A stretch of DNA of 64,000 bases, taken from positions 466,053-530,052 of the forward strand of contig NZ_JAIUCY010000004.1 in the NCBI RefSeq assembly GCF_020179755.1, written 5' to 3'. Below the pieces are notes generated by a model that made no database searches, was not told the DNA's origin, and saw only the letters and a program-made list of their open reading frames with translations. The stretch is from Herbaspirillum sp. alder98 (GTDB lineage Bacteria > Pseudomonadota > Gammaproteobacteria > Burkholderiales > Burkholderiaceae_D). Position 1 is the stretch's first letter; every line of letters begins with the position of its first letter. Below are positions 9,090-19,386 of this stretch, in pieces. A program made the translations under genes and the position numbers.

Positions 9090-9904
9090 GATGACAACTC
9101 CTTGTCGGAAGAACGGCCGCTACCGGACGGGGGGTTCGGTAGCGGCTTGCTGAACCAGGGCACGCGCTTGCGCCACAACAGCAGCGCCTGCCAGTGAATG
9201 CGGACGACGATACCGATCGTCAGCAGCGGTTGGGCACACAATGCGGCAACGGCGGCAGATGCCGTCAACGCCCGCAACTGACCGCCGATGGATGTGCGCA
9301 GCAGCGGCTGCTCTTGCCCATCGTCGTGGTAATCGATGCCGACCATGGCGGTGTCGCCGCGCTGGCGCAGGCGAAAACGGTAATCCCCGCGGACTTCGCA
9401 GAAGGGCGACACGTGCATCCGCTTGGCGCTGGACAGCGCAGTGTGTTCGTCGATCACCGCGCCGTCGGGCGCTGTGACCAGGTAATGCCAGGTATCGCCG
9501 AAGGTGTTGTTGACCTCGGCCAGCACCGCGCGCAGGCCGCCATCGCGGTCATGGCACAGGAACAGGCTGATCGGGTTGAACACGAATCCGAACAGGCGCG
9601 GAAAAGTCTGCAGCACGATGGCGCCATCGCTCTCGATGCCAGCCTCGGCCAGACGGCCGCACACCCACTGCTGCAGGTCGCCGCCATCGCGCGCGCCATA
9701 GTCACGACTGCGAATGCTCATCAAGCGGCGGCTGTCCATGCCGAACCAGGCATTGCGCGCCTCGTGCGCACGCGCCAGGTCGATGCGCACGCAGAACACC
9801 GGATAGACGAAACGGTGCCCGACCGGACGCAGCCGCTGGTGCATCACCTGTGCGCGCATCAGGTAGGCCGGCGGCGGGTTGCGGTCGGGAGGCGCGCTGT
9901 TCAT
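9086..9904 (-). CDS. DUF1365 family protein
   Basis: This 272-residue protein has the DUF1365 hallmarks: RPVGHRFVYPVFCVRIDL near the N-terminus, GFVFNPISLFLCHDRDG and EVNNTFGD in the middle, and KRMHVSPFCEV further on. The biochemical activity of DUF1365 is not established here; it is almost always linked to a Cfa-like methyltransferase and an FAD-dependent oxidoreductase. Both ends overlap neighbours by four bases (ATGA junctions), so translation is coupled with the genes on either side. Confidence 0.9.
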   Translation of the reverse strand: MNSAPPDRNPPPAYLMRAQVMHQRLRPVGHRFVYPVFCVRIDLARAHEARNAWFGMDSRRLMSIRSRDYGARDGGDLQQWVCGRLAEAGIESDGAIVLQTFPRLFGFVFNPISLFLCHDRDGGLRAVLAEVNNTFGDTWHYLVTAPDGAVIDEHTALSSAKRMHVSPFCEVRGDYRFRLRQRGDTAMVGIDYHDDGQEQPLLRTSIGGQLRALTASAAVAALCAQPLLTIGIVVRIHWQALLLWRKRVPWFSKPLPNPPSGSGRSSDKELSS

Positions 9905-11190
9905 GGCAGCGTGGCCCAGGCCGGGGCCAGATTGAAATCGGCCGCCACCCGCAGCGCCGATTTCAATCCATCCTCATGAAAACCGTAGCCGGTCCAGGCG
10001 CCGGCAAACCAGACCCGATGCCTTCCCTGGATCGTCGGCAGGCGCAGTTGCCCATCGATGGCGTGCTGGTCGAACACCGGATGTTCGTAGTCGAAGCTGG
10101 CGATGGTGCATTCCGGCGCCGGCGCTTGCGGCGGATTGAGCGTCACCATCAGGTCGCGCTCGCCCGGCAACGCCTGCAGGCGGTTGAGCCAATAGCTCAC
10201 GCACACCCCCTGGTGACCGTCGGCGCTGCGCGCGCCCAGGTAATTCCAGGCCGACCAGACCTTGCGTCGGCGCGGCATCAGCCGGGTATCGGTATGCAGC
10301 CAGGCCTGGTTGTGCTGGTAGCGAAAAGCCGATAGCACCTGCTGTTCTTCCAGCGTGGCATCGTGCAGCAGCGCCAGCGTCTGCGGCGCATGGGTGGCGA
10401 ACACCACGGCATCGAACTGCTCCTGACGCGGGATGGCCCCGGCGCTGCGCACCGTCACCCCGGCTTCGGTGCGGGTGACGCTGTGCAGGCGGCAGGCCAG
10501 GCGCACCTCGGGGAGGCTATCGGCGATGCGTCGCACATACTCGCGCGAGCCACCGCGCACGGTGCGCCACTGCGGTCGATCGCTCAGTTGCAGCAGGCCA
10601 TGGTTGATGCAAAAGCGCAGGAAGGTGGCCGCCGGGAAATCGAGGATGTCGGCCGGGGCACTGGACCAGATGGCAGCGGCCATCGGCAGCAGATAGGCAT
10701 CGCGAAACTGCGCGCCATAGCCGCCTGCGGCCAGCAACTGGCGCAGCGACTGCGGATGCGCCTGGCATTGGGCGAGGTTGGCCGGCGCGGCCCGGTTGAA
10801 ACGAACGATGTCACGCAACATCCCCAGGAACGCCGGATCCAGCAGCCGCCGGCGCTGGGCAAATACGGTGTCCAGGCTGGTGCCGGCCCACTCGAGATCG
10901 CCCTCCTGCATCGACACCCCGAACGACATGTCGCTGGCATAGGTCTCGACGCCGAGTTCGGCGAACAGCGCCAGCAGATTGGGATAGGTACGGTCATTGC
11001 ACACCAGGAACCCGGTATCGACCGCCATCGCATGCCCATCGAGCTCGATATCGACGGTGTTGGCATGACCGCCCAGGGTGGCGGCCGACTCCATCAGCAC
11101 CACGTCGTGCTGGCGCGCCAGGAAGTAGGCGCTGGCCAGGCCCGAGATGCCGCCGCCGATCACCGCAATGCGTTGCCTGCCCGAAGTCAT
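9901..11190 (-). CDS. FAD-dependent amine-oxidase-like oxidoreductase
   Basis: A 429-residue flavoprotein with an N-terminal dinucleotide-binding motif IAVIGGGISGLAS (residues 8-20), followed by an ESAATLGGHANT stretch typical of the NAD(P)/FAD amine-oxidase-like family that accompanies Cfa-like enzymes. It is the first gene of the operon, divergent from tetR. In Rhodobacter sphaeroides a comparable gene set is linked to methylated furan fatty acid synthesis, where a related oxidoreductase desaturates a methylated acyl chain; applying this here is inference. No clear Shine-Dalgarno precedes the ATG. Confidence 0.9.
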   Translation of the reverse strand: MTSGRQRIAVIGGGISGLASAYFLARQHDVVLMESAATLGGHANTVDIELDGHAMAVDTGFLVCNDRTYPNLLALFAELGVETYASDMSFGVSMQEGDLEWAGTSLDTVFAQRRRLLDPAFLGMLRDIVRFNRAAPANLAQCQAHPQSLRQLLAAGGYGAQFRDAYLLPMAAAIWSSAPADILDFPAATFLRFCINHGLLQLSDRPQWRTVRGGSREYVRRIADSLPEVRLACRLHSVTRTEAGVTVRSAGAIPRQEQFDAVVFATHAPQTLALLHDATLEEQQVLSAFRYQHNQAWLHTDTRLMPRRRKVWSAWNYLGARSADGHQGVCVSYWLNRLQALPGERDLMVTLNPPQAPAPECTIASFDYEHPVFDQHAIDGQLRLPTIQGRHRVWFAGAWTGYGFHEDGLKSALRVAADFNLAPAWATLP

Positions 11191-11244
11191 GATTGCGTCG
11201 CCCGATTTGATGTAAGTAAATTAGCACGGCCCCGCACGGCGCCG

Positions 11245-11311
11245 CATCGGTGCTAAGATTACTACCGATGAAAAATAAAATCTACTGATTAGTAATAAAA
11301 GCTACCAATGA
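11245..11311. promoter_or_regulatory. Candidate TetR operator: 20-bp tandem repeats in the divergent promoter
   Basis: Three direct repeats of CTACNRATKA start at 11262 (CTACCGATGA), 11282 (CTACTGATTA) and 11302 (CTACCAATGA), exactly 20 bp apart; the first two units also share AATAAAA. A perfect inverted pair CATCGGT (11245-11251) and ACCGATG (11264-11270) adds a fourth, opposed half-site. The third repeat includes the tetR start codon, and an imperfect palindrome TACTGATTAGTA spans 11283-11294. Placement suggests autoregulation and control of the lipid operon. Confidence 0.55.
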
Positions 11312-11922
11312 GTATTTTCGGCAAACTGAGTTTCAAGGACCAGGCTTTCAAGCTGCGCGAGAACGCCATCCTCGACGCGGCCACTGCCGTGCTGGCCACC
11401 AAGGGTTACGACTTGATGACCATGGACGACGTGGCCAGCGCCGTAGGCATCTCCAAGCCGAGCCTGTACAAGCATTTCAAATCCAAGGAAGAGCTGGTGG
11501 GCGACACCATGATCCGGCTCATCGATGGCGCCATCGACCAGCTGGAGCAACTGGCCGCCATCGACAGCCCGCGCGGCAAGCTCGAAGCCATGCTCGAATG
11601 GGCGCTGCGGGTGCGCCTGGACGGCGGCCTGCCCTTCCTGCCCTCGACCAGCGCCCATGTGCGCGACATGCTGATGCGCAACATCAAGTACGTCACGCGG
11701 GTGCTCAAACTGAATGGGCAGATCGAGAAGCTGGTGAAGGAGGCGCAGAAGAAGGGCGAGCTCGATGCGACGCTGCCCAGTGACGTGGTGCTGTTCAGCT
11801 ACTACGCGCGCACCTGCGATCCGGCGGTCGAGTATCTGCAGAAATTCAGCAAGATGACGCCCGACGATATCGTGCGGCACATGTTGCGGGTGGCGTTCGA
11901 CGGGTTTTCGGTGGTGAAGTGA
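11308..11922 (+). CDS. TetR/AcrR-family transcriptional regulator
   Basis: A 204-residue regulator with a TetR helix-turn-helix at about residues 30-60 (TMDDVASAVGISKPSLYKHF) and a variable C-terminal ligand domain. It is divergent from the five-gene lipid operon and its start codon lies inside the 20-bp repeat array, so it likely represses both itself and that operon. No ribosome-binding sequence is visible ahead of the ATG, so the message may be leaderless or the start may differ. The ligand is unknown; a fatty acid or lipid is plausible. Confidence 0.9.
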   Translation: MSIFGKLSFKDQAFKLRENAILDAATAVLATKGYDLMTMDDVASAVGISKPSLYKHFKSKEELVGDTMIRLIDGAIDQLEQLAAIDSPRGKLEAMLEWALRVRLDGGLPFLPSTSAHVRDMLMRNIKYVTRVLKLNGQIEKLVKEAQKKGELDATLPSDVVLFSYYARTCDPAVEYLQKFSKMTPDDIVRHMLRVAFDGFSVVK

Positions 11923-11946
11923 AGGCGCTTGTGGCTACATTGCAAG

Positions 11947-12033
11947 CCGCTGGGCCCTGACTTGCGTCAGGGCGACGGCGGTGGAGTCATAAACAGTTCG
12001 TCGTGCCGGCGAAAGCCGGTACCCAGTGACGTT
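11947..12033. repeat. REP-like element, two hairpins
   Basis: Between tetR and the lactonase gene lies a two-hairpin unit. The first hairpin is CCCTGAC-ttgc-GTCAGGG (11955-11972), preceded by CGCTGGG. The second is GCCGGC-gaaa-GCCGGT (12005-12020), and the unit ends in CCCAGTGACGTT. The same parts recur at 20246-20322, 23687-23822 and in the array after dgoD, which marks it as a dispersed repetitive extragenic palindrome. It also separates two convergent transcripts. Confidence 0.8.
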
Positions 12034-12044
12034 GAGCGCCGGCA

Positions 12045-12917
12045 TCAACCATCCAGGCCATAACAACGCGCCGCCGTCCCTCCCCACAGCGCCACCTGGT
12101 CCGCTGCCGACAGCCGCGTCTGGGCCCATTCCCTGACCACCGACGCCACCTTGGCGTAGGACGCCGCCAGCAGGCACACCGGCCAATCCGAACCGAACAT
12201 CAGACGCTGCGGGCCGAAGGCGTCCAGCGCCGTATCCAGGCACAGCACGATGTGTTCGAAGTCCCGTTCGCGCAGGCCTCGCATCCAGTCGGCCTCGGTC
12301 ACCAGTCCCGATATCTTGCAGGCGACATGCGGCATGGCGCCCAGCGCCTGGATCTGCTGGCGCCAGCGGGCGTAGGCATCCGGATTGCGGCCGAACTCGG
12401 TGAGCGCCGGCTTGCCCAGGTGATCCAGCACCAGCCAGTGCCGATCGTGGCGGCGGCAGAACTCCTGCACGGCAGGCAGTTGTCGCTCGAACACCAGCAC
12501 GTCATAGACCAGTCGCTGCGCCTGCATCCAGGCCACGCCCCGATTGAAATCGGCGCCGGCCAGGAAGGCAGCGGCATCGGCCTCGTCCTGGATCTGGTGC
12601 CGAAAACCCAATAACTTGTCGCGGCCCCATTCGGCCACGTGCTGTTCCAACTCAGGCGAAGCCAGGTCTTCCCAACCCACCACACCGACGATGCGCGCAT
12701 CCTGGCGCGCCAGTCCCAGCAGGAAACCAGTCTCTTCGCGTCCGGCACGCGCCTGCACGGCAATCGATGCATCCAGGCCCTGCCCGCTCAACAGCGGATA
12801 CAGTTCACCCGGCAGGCGGTCTTGCGCCAGCAGTTCCATGCCACGCCCGATCCACGGGTAATCCTCGGGGCGATAGCGCCAGAAATGTTGATGCGCGTCG
12901 ATACGTTGGGTGCTCAT
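12045..12917 (-). CDS. Amidohydrolase, probable L-fuconolactonase
   Basis: A 290-residue amidohydrolase-fold protein with the N-terminal DAHQHFW metal motif (residues 7-13), an internal DHLGKP and a C-terminal FGSDWPV with the late aspartate. The start at 12917 has AAGGAAAG upstream; a longer reading to 12971 would cross the terminator hairpin. Relatives hydrolyse sugar-acid lactones, and its position at the end of the L-fucose operon points to hydrolysis of L-fucono-lactone to L-fuconate. It sits behind an intrinsic terminator, so it is probably expressed by read-through. Confidence 0.85.
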   Translation of the reverse strand: MSTQRIDAHQHFWRYRPEDYPWIGRGMELLAQDRLPGELYPLLSGQGLDASIAVQARAGREETGFLLGLARQDARIVGVVGWEDLASPELEQHVAEWGRDKLLGFRHQIQDEADAAAFLAGADFNRGVAWMQAQRLVYDVLVFERQLPAVQEFCRRHDRHWLVLDHLGKPALTEFGRNPDAYARWRQQIQALGAMPHVACKISGLVTEADWMRGLRERDFEHIVLCLDTALDAFGPQRLMFGSDWPVCLLAASYAKVASVVREWAQTRLSAADQVALWGGTAARCYGLDG

Positions 12918-12932
12918 GCTTTCCTTGCCAGC

Positions 12933-12976
12933 AAAAAAAAGCCGGATGCGACGGCCCTGGGCACGTCGCATCCGGC
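12933..12976 (-). terminator. Intrinsic terminator after the sugar-binding protein gene
   Basis: A perfect 13-bp stem (GCCGGATGCGACG at 12941-12953 with CGTCGCATCCGGC at 12964-12976) and a 10-base loop is followed on the minus strand by eight U residues (A-tract 12933-12940). It begins 10 bp after the binding-protein stop codon at 12987 and precedes the lactonase start. As a classical rho-independent signal inside an apparent operon it should lower lactonase expression relative to upstream genes. Confidence 0.93.
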
Positions 12977-12986
12977 CTGGGGCCGA

Positions 12987-13928
12987 TCAGTCGTACAGTG
13001 CAGCGGCGACCTTCGGGTCGTCGATGTTGGTCTTGTCGTACCAGTAGAAACCGGTGTCGATGATCTTCGGCAGCTTCTCGCCCTTGATCGCCTTGACCGC
13101 AGCCTCGACCGTCTTGTAGCCGATGCCGACCGGATTCTGGGTGATGGCGCCAGCCATCAGGCCTTCACGGATGGCGTCCTTCTGCTGCTTGCCCGAGTCG
13201 TAGCCGATGATGACGATCTTGCGCTTCATTTCACGCACGCCATTGACCACGCCCACGGCCGAACCTTCGTTGGTGCCAAAGATGCCCTTGATCTTGGGAT
13301 AGCCCTGCAGGATCGACTTGGTCACTTCGGTCGACTTCAGGTGATCGCCGCCACCGTATTGCACGCTGACCACCTTGATCTTCGGATAGGTCGACTTGAT
13401 GCGATCCAGGAACCCATCGCGACGGTCGATGGCGGTACGGCTGGTCTGGTCATGCGCCACCACGGCCACTTCGCCTTCCTTGCCGATCAGCTCGGCCAGC
13501 TTGTCGGCGGCCAGGGCGGCTGCCGCCTTGTTGTCGGTGGTCGCGGTGGTGACCGGAATATCGCCATCCACGCCCGAGTCAAATGCCACCACCGGGATCT
13601 TCGCGGCCTGCGCCTTCTTCAGCAGCGGCAACGCGGCCTTGCTGTCGAGCGCGGCAAAGCCGATCGCCTGTGGCTTCTTGGCCAGCGCCGCCGACAGCAT
13701 GTCGATCTGCTTGTCAACCATGGCTTCGGTCTCGGGGCCTTCGAAAGTCACCTTGACCTTGTAGTCGGCCGCAGCCTGGGTCGCACCCGACTTCACCGCC
13801 TGCCAGAACTGGTGCTGGAAGCCCTTGGAAATGAGCGGGATGTAGGTTTCCTGCGCCTGGGCGCCGGTGGCCATGCCGACCGACAGGGCCAGTCCGAGCG
13901 CTGCGGTCAATAAGTTCTTGTGGATCAC
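12987..13928 (-). CDS. Sugar ABC transporter periplasmic binding protein (CUT2), probable L-fucose
   Basis: A 313-residue RbsB-type periplasmic binding protein (Peripla_BP_4 fold). The signal peptide spans about residues 1-26 and ends GAQAQ. The fold hallmarks follow: a LISKGFQHQFWQAVKSGA first strand, GFAALDSKAALPLL and VVAFDSGVDGD segments, and a hinge region with GTNEGSAVGV. A GGAGACAG ribosome site precedes the ATG. It is encoded after the permease gene and before an intrinsic terminator. Substrate is inferred from the flanking L-fucose enzymes. Confidence 0.9.
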   Translation of the reverse strand: MIHKNLLTAALGLALSVGMATGAQAQETYIPLISKGFQHQFWQAVKSGATQAAADYKVKVTFEGPETEAMVDKQIDMLSAALAKKPQAIGFAALDSKAALPLLKKAQAAKIPVVAFDSGVDGDIPVTTATTDNKAAAALAADKLAELIGKEGEVAVVAHDQTSRTAIDRRDGFLDRIKSTYPKIKVVSVQYGGGDHLKSTEVTKSILQGYPKIKGIFGTNEGSAVGVVNGVREMKRKIVIIGYDSGKQQKDAIREGLMAGAITQNPVGIGYKTVEAAVKAIKGEKLPKIIDTGFYWYDKTNIDDPKVAAALYD

Positions 13929-13995
13929 TGCTGTCTCCTTGCTTGTTATCGATGATGGAGTGCCGCCAGTGGCGACGGGGGATGAAACTGATTCT

Positions 13996-15027
13996 TCAGG
14001 CGCGACGACGACGGCGCAGGATATCCATGTACACCGCCAGGATGATGATCACGCCGGTCACCACCGTCTGCCATTCCTGGGCCACCGACATGATGCGCAG
14101 GCCATTGACCAGCACGCTCATGATGAAGGCGCCGATGATGGTGCCCAGGATGGTGCCGGTGCCGCCCGACAGCGAGGTGCCGCCGATCACCACCGCGGCG
14201 ATGGCGTCGAGCTCGTAGCCCTGCCCCAATGCCGGCTGGGCCGAGTTCAGGCGCGACGCGATGATCAGGCCGGCAATGCCGCAGATGGCGCCCGAGAAGG
14301 TGTACACCGCGACCTTCCAGAAATCGACCTTCACGCCCGACAGGCGCAGCGCTTCTTCATTGCTGCCCAGGGCGAAGGTATAACGGCCGAACACGGTCTT
14401 GTTGAGGATGATCGAGGAACCGATGGCCACCAGGAACAGGATCAGCACCGCATTGGGAATCGGCAGCGCCGGGATCAGGTCGCCGATCAGTGAATCCTGC
14501 GCAATGGCCGAGAAGCCCGGGGTATCGTTGAAGTAGATCGGCCGCGTGCCCGAGATCACCAGCGACAAGCCCTTGAGCAGCATCATCATGCCCAGGGTGG
14601 CGATGAACGGCGGCACCTTGAGCTTGGCGATCACCATGCCCGAGGTCCAGCCCGAGAGCGCGCCGAAGAAGATCGCGGCCAGGATGCCCAGCGGCAGCGG
14701 CAAGCCCAGGTTGGTCAGAACCACGCCGGCCATGACCGCGCAGAACGTCATCATGGTGCCCACCGACAGGTCGATGCCGGAGGTGATGATGACGTAGGTG
14801 CAGGCAATCGCCAGCACGCCATTGACTGCGGTCGACTGCAGGATGCTGACCAGGTTGTCGACCTCCAGGAAGTTGGGCGAGGCGGCCGTGAAGAACACCA
14901 TCAGCACGATCAGGCTGGCAAACGCCAGCAGCTTCTGGCGCGCGGCCGGGTTGAACAGGCGGGCGCGCCAGCCTGGCGAGAGTTCTGGTTTGGACATGGT
15001 GGTGGCGGATTGAGTGGGATTGGCCAT
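13996..15027 (-). CDS. Sugar ABC transporter permease (RbsC type)
   Basis: A 343-residue membrane protein of the BPD_transp_2 (CUT2) family with about 8-10 hydrophobic helices. It has the characteristic ITSGIDLSVGTMMTFCAVMAG segment and, near the end, an ELDAIAAVVIGGTSLSGG cytoplasmic-loop motif that contacts the ATPase. The start MANPTQSA at 15027 lies 17 bp after the ATPase stop; an internal ATG at 15000 is a weaker alternative. It forms the channel of the putative L-fucose importer. Confidence 0.9.
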   Translation of the reverse strand: MANPTQSATTMSKPELSPGWRARLFNPAARQKLLAFASLIVLMVFFTAASPNFLEVDNLVSILQSTAVNGVLAIACTYVIITSGIDLSVGTMMTFCAVMAGVVLTNLGLPLPLGILAAIFFGALSGWTSGMVIAKLKVPPFIATLGMMMLLKGLSLVISGTRPIYFNDTPGFSAIAQDSLIGDLIPALPIPNAVLILFLVAIGSSIILNKTVFGRYTFALGSNEEALRLSGVKVDFWKVAVYTFSGAICGIAGLIIASRLNSAQPALGQGYELDAIAAVVIGGTSLSGGTGTILGTIIGAFIMSVLVNGLRIMSVAQEWQTVVTGVIIILAVYMDILRRRRRA

Positions 15028-15044
15028 GAGCGTCTCGAATTGAA

Positions 15045-16598
<1,554 letters not shown>

Positions 16599-16663
16599 GC
16601 TCACCTCGGATGCATATCCGGCGCTTCTGCGACGCCGTCGTTTCTTGATCTTGAATCAGTGCT

Positions 16664-17005
16664 TCAGGGTTGGCTGGACAGATCGAATATCTGCTCCATG
16701 CCGATCCATTTCTGGCCAGCCGGGGTCCAGGGCGTGGGCGCCTGGAAGCGCCACATCAGCTCCTCCCATTCGCGCACCTTGGGGTCCTTCTCGCTGGCGG
16801 CGGCCATCGCCGCGGCGTCGTACACGGCGTCGTCGGTCTCCATCACCATCACCATGCGCGTACCCAGCCGCCAGATTTCCATGCCGAGCACGCCTTGCCG
16901 CTCCAGGTGGGCGGCAATCTCGGGCCAGATGCGGCGGTGATGGCGTTCATACTCGGCGATCAGTGCAGCGTCGTCCTTGAGGTCCAGTGCGAGCAGATGG
17001 CGCAT
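16664..17005 (-). CDS. L-rhamnose/L-fucose mutarotase family protein
   Basis: A 113-residue protein of the RhaM/DUF718 family, a ferredoxin-like fold that interconverts alpha and beta anomers of 6-deoxy sugars. The family pattern YxxxHHRxWPE is present (Tyr19, His22, His23, Trp27), as is a downstream MEIWRLG strand. It starts nine bases after the L-fucose dehydrogenase stop, so it is co-transcribed with it. In this setting it probably supplies the anomer used by the dehydrogenase; L-fucose as substrate is inferred from context. Confidence 0.9.
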   Translation of the reverse strand: MRHLLALDLKDDAALIAEYERHHRRIWPEIAAHLERQGVLGMEIWRLGTRMVMVMETDDAVYDAAAMAAASEKDPKVREWEELMWRFQAPTPWTPAGQKWIGMEQIFDLSSQP

Positions 17006-17014
17006 TACGGCTCC

Positions 17015-17803
<789 letters not shown>

Positions 17804-17833
17804 TTATTCTTGGTGCTCGAGGCCGGCGTCGGC

Positions 17834-19111
17834 CTAACCCCTGAAGCGGTACTGCTCCAGCGACTCCGGTTTCATCTCGATCGAGAATCCCGGCAGGGTC
17901 GGCGGCATGTAGGCGGCGTTGCTGACGATGCAGGGATCGACGAAATGCTCATGCAGGTGATCGACGTACTCGGTGACACGGCCTTCCTTGCTGCCCGAGA
18001 TGCAGACGTAATCGATCATCGAGAGATGTTGCACGTACTCGCACAGGCCCACGCCGCCGGCATGCGGGCACACCACCACGTTGTACTTGGCCGCCATCAG
18101 CATGACCGCCAGGATCTCGTTGACGCCGCCCAACCGGCAAGAGTCGATCTGCACCACATCGATCGCTTCGCGCATGATGAACTGCTTGAACAGCACCCGG
18201 TTCTGGCACATCTCGCCGGTAGCCACCTTGACCTCGCCGATGGCTTCGCGAATCTTGCGATGGCCTTCGACGTCGTCCGGGCTGGTCGGCTCTTCGATGA
18301 ACCAGGGCTTGGCGAAGGCCAGTTCCTTGACCCAGGCGATGGCCTGGTCGACTTCCCATACCTGGTTGGCGTCGATCATCAGCTTGCGGTCCGGTCCCAG
18401 CACCTCACGGGCGATCGAGACCCGACGCTTGTCGTCGGCCAGGTCGCGCCCGACCTTGAGCTTGACGTGTTCGAAGCCCTGGTCGATGGCTTCCTGCACC
18501 AGCCGGCGCAACTTGGCATCGTCATAGCCCAGCCAGCCGGCCGAGGTGGTGTAGCAGGGATAACCTTCCTGCTTCAGGATACGGATGCGCTCGGCCTTGC
18601 CGGCTTCCTTCTCGCGCAGCAGCGCCAGCGCCTCGTCGGGCGTGATGCAATCGGTGATGTAGCGGAAGTCGATGCTGCGCACCAATTCCTCGGGCGACAT
18701 GTCTGCCACCAGTTGCCACAGCGGCTTGCCTTCGAGCTTGGCCCACAGGTCCCACACGGCATTGACCACCGCACCGGTGGCCAGGTGGATCGCGCCCTTG
18801 TCCGGGCCGATCCAGCGCAGCTGGCTGTCGGAGGTGACATGGCGCCAGAAGCGCCCCATGTCGGCGGTGATCCAGTCCAGGTCGAGCCCGACCACCAGGT
18901 GCTCCATGGCATTGATGGCGGCACAGCAGATCTCGTTGCCGCGGCCGATGGTGAAGGTCAGGCCGTGGCCCTTGTGCTGCGGATGATCGGTGTCGAGGAT
19001 GACGTAGGCCGCCGAATAGTCGGGGTCCGGGTTCATCGCATCGGAACCATCCAGCGATTGTGAAGTGGGAAAGCGCACGTCAAGCACGCGCAGGGCTGTG
19101 ATCTTGGTCAT
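17834..19111 (-). CDS. L-fuconate dehydratase (enolase superfamily)
   Basis: A 425-residue mandelate-racemase-type enolase-superfamily enzyme that dehydrates L-fuconate to 2-keto-3-deoxy-L-fuconate. The KLK catalytic motif is at Lys217/Lys219, metal ligands are at Asp247 (MIDAN), Glu273 (FIEEP) and Glu300 (ATGE), and the general acid/base His350 is in CPHAGG. This matches the L-fuconate dehydratase subgroup in order and spacing. It is the first gene of the fucose operon, divergent from the IclR regulator with a palindrome-rich promoter between. Confidence 0.95.
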   Translation of the reverse strand: MTKITALRVLDVRFPTSQSLDGSDAMNPDPDYSAAYVILDTDHPQHKGHGLTFTIGRGNEICCAAINAMEHLVVGLDLDWITADMGRFWRHVTSDSQLRWIGPDKGAIHLATGAVVNAVWDLWAKLEGKPLWQLVADMSPEELVRSIDFRYITDCITPDEALALLREKEAGKAERIRILKQEGYPCYTTSAGWLGYDDAKLRRLVQEAIDQGFEHVKLKVGRDLADDKRRVSIAREVLGPDRKLMIDANQVWEVDQAIAWVKELAFAKPWFIEEPTSPDDVEGHRKIREAIGEVKVATGEMCQNRVLFKQFIMREAIDVVQIDSCRLGGVNEILAVMLMAAKYNVVVCPHAGGVGLCEYVQHLSMIDYVCISGSKEGRVTEYVDHLHEHFVDPCIVSNAAYMPPTLPGFSIEMKPESLEQYRFRG

Positions 19112-19194
19112 TCGGTTCGAATTGTCGTCAGGTTGCTGGCGTCGGCTAGGCGGCAGGCGTACCTGCCAGGGAAATCGTCTCGTCTTATTTTTTA

Positions 19195-19225
19195 CTTACG
19201 AATGAAATAAGTTTTCATATGTAAG
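19195..19225. promoter_or_regulatory. Candidate IclR operator upstream of the fucose operon
   Basis: CTTACGAATGAAA (19195-19207) is mirrored by TTTCATATGTAAG (19213-19225) with a five-base spacer; 11 of 13 arm positions pair. It lies 84-114 bp upstream of the L-fuconate dehydratase start, in an AT-rich stretch that contrasts with the surrounding GC-rich DNA. The size and symmetry fit an IclR-type dimer site. Binding is inferred only from position. Confidence 0.5.
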
Positions 19226-19315
19226 ATTCGTAGCATACTCGCTATCATATTCTCGCTGCCGGGATGAACCGATGATGTTTCTGTCAGCATCGATATCAAA
19301 ACGGATATGAGCACC

Positions 19316-19334
19316 TGTAAAAAATAGTTTTACA
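19316..19334. promoter_or_regulatory. Perfect inverted repeat ahead of the IclR gene
   Basis: TGTAAAAAATAGTTTTACA has perfect seven-base arms around a five-base spacer. It ends 52 bp before the preferred iclR start at 19387 and one base before an alternative ATG at 19336. It could be an autoregulatory operator. If the ATG at 19336 were the true start, the site would occupy the immediate leader. Confidence 0.45.
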
Positions 19335-19386
19335 AATGAAATTGGTTGTCTTATACAATTTCGTCAAATTCCACCGCCAACTACCC

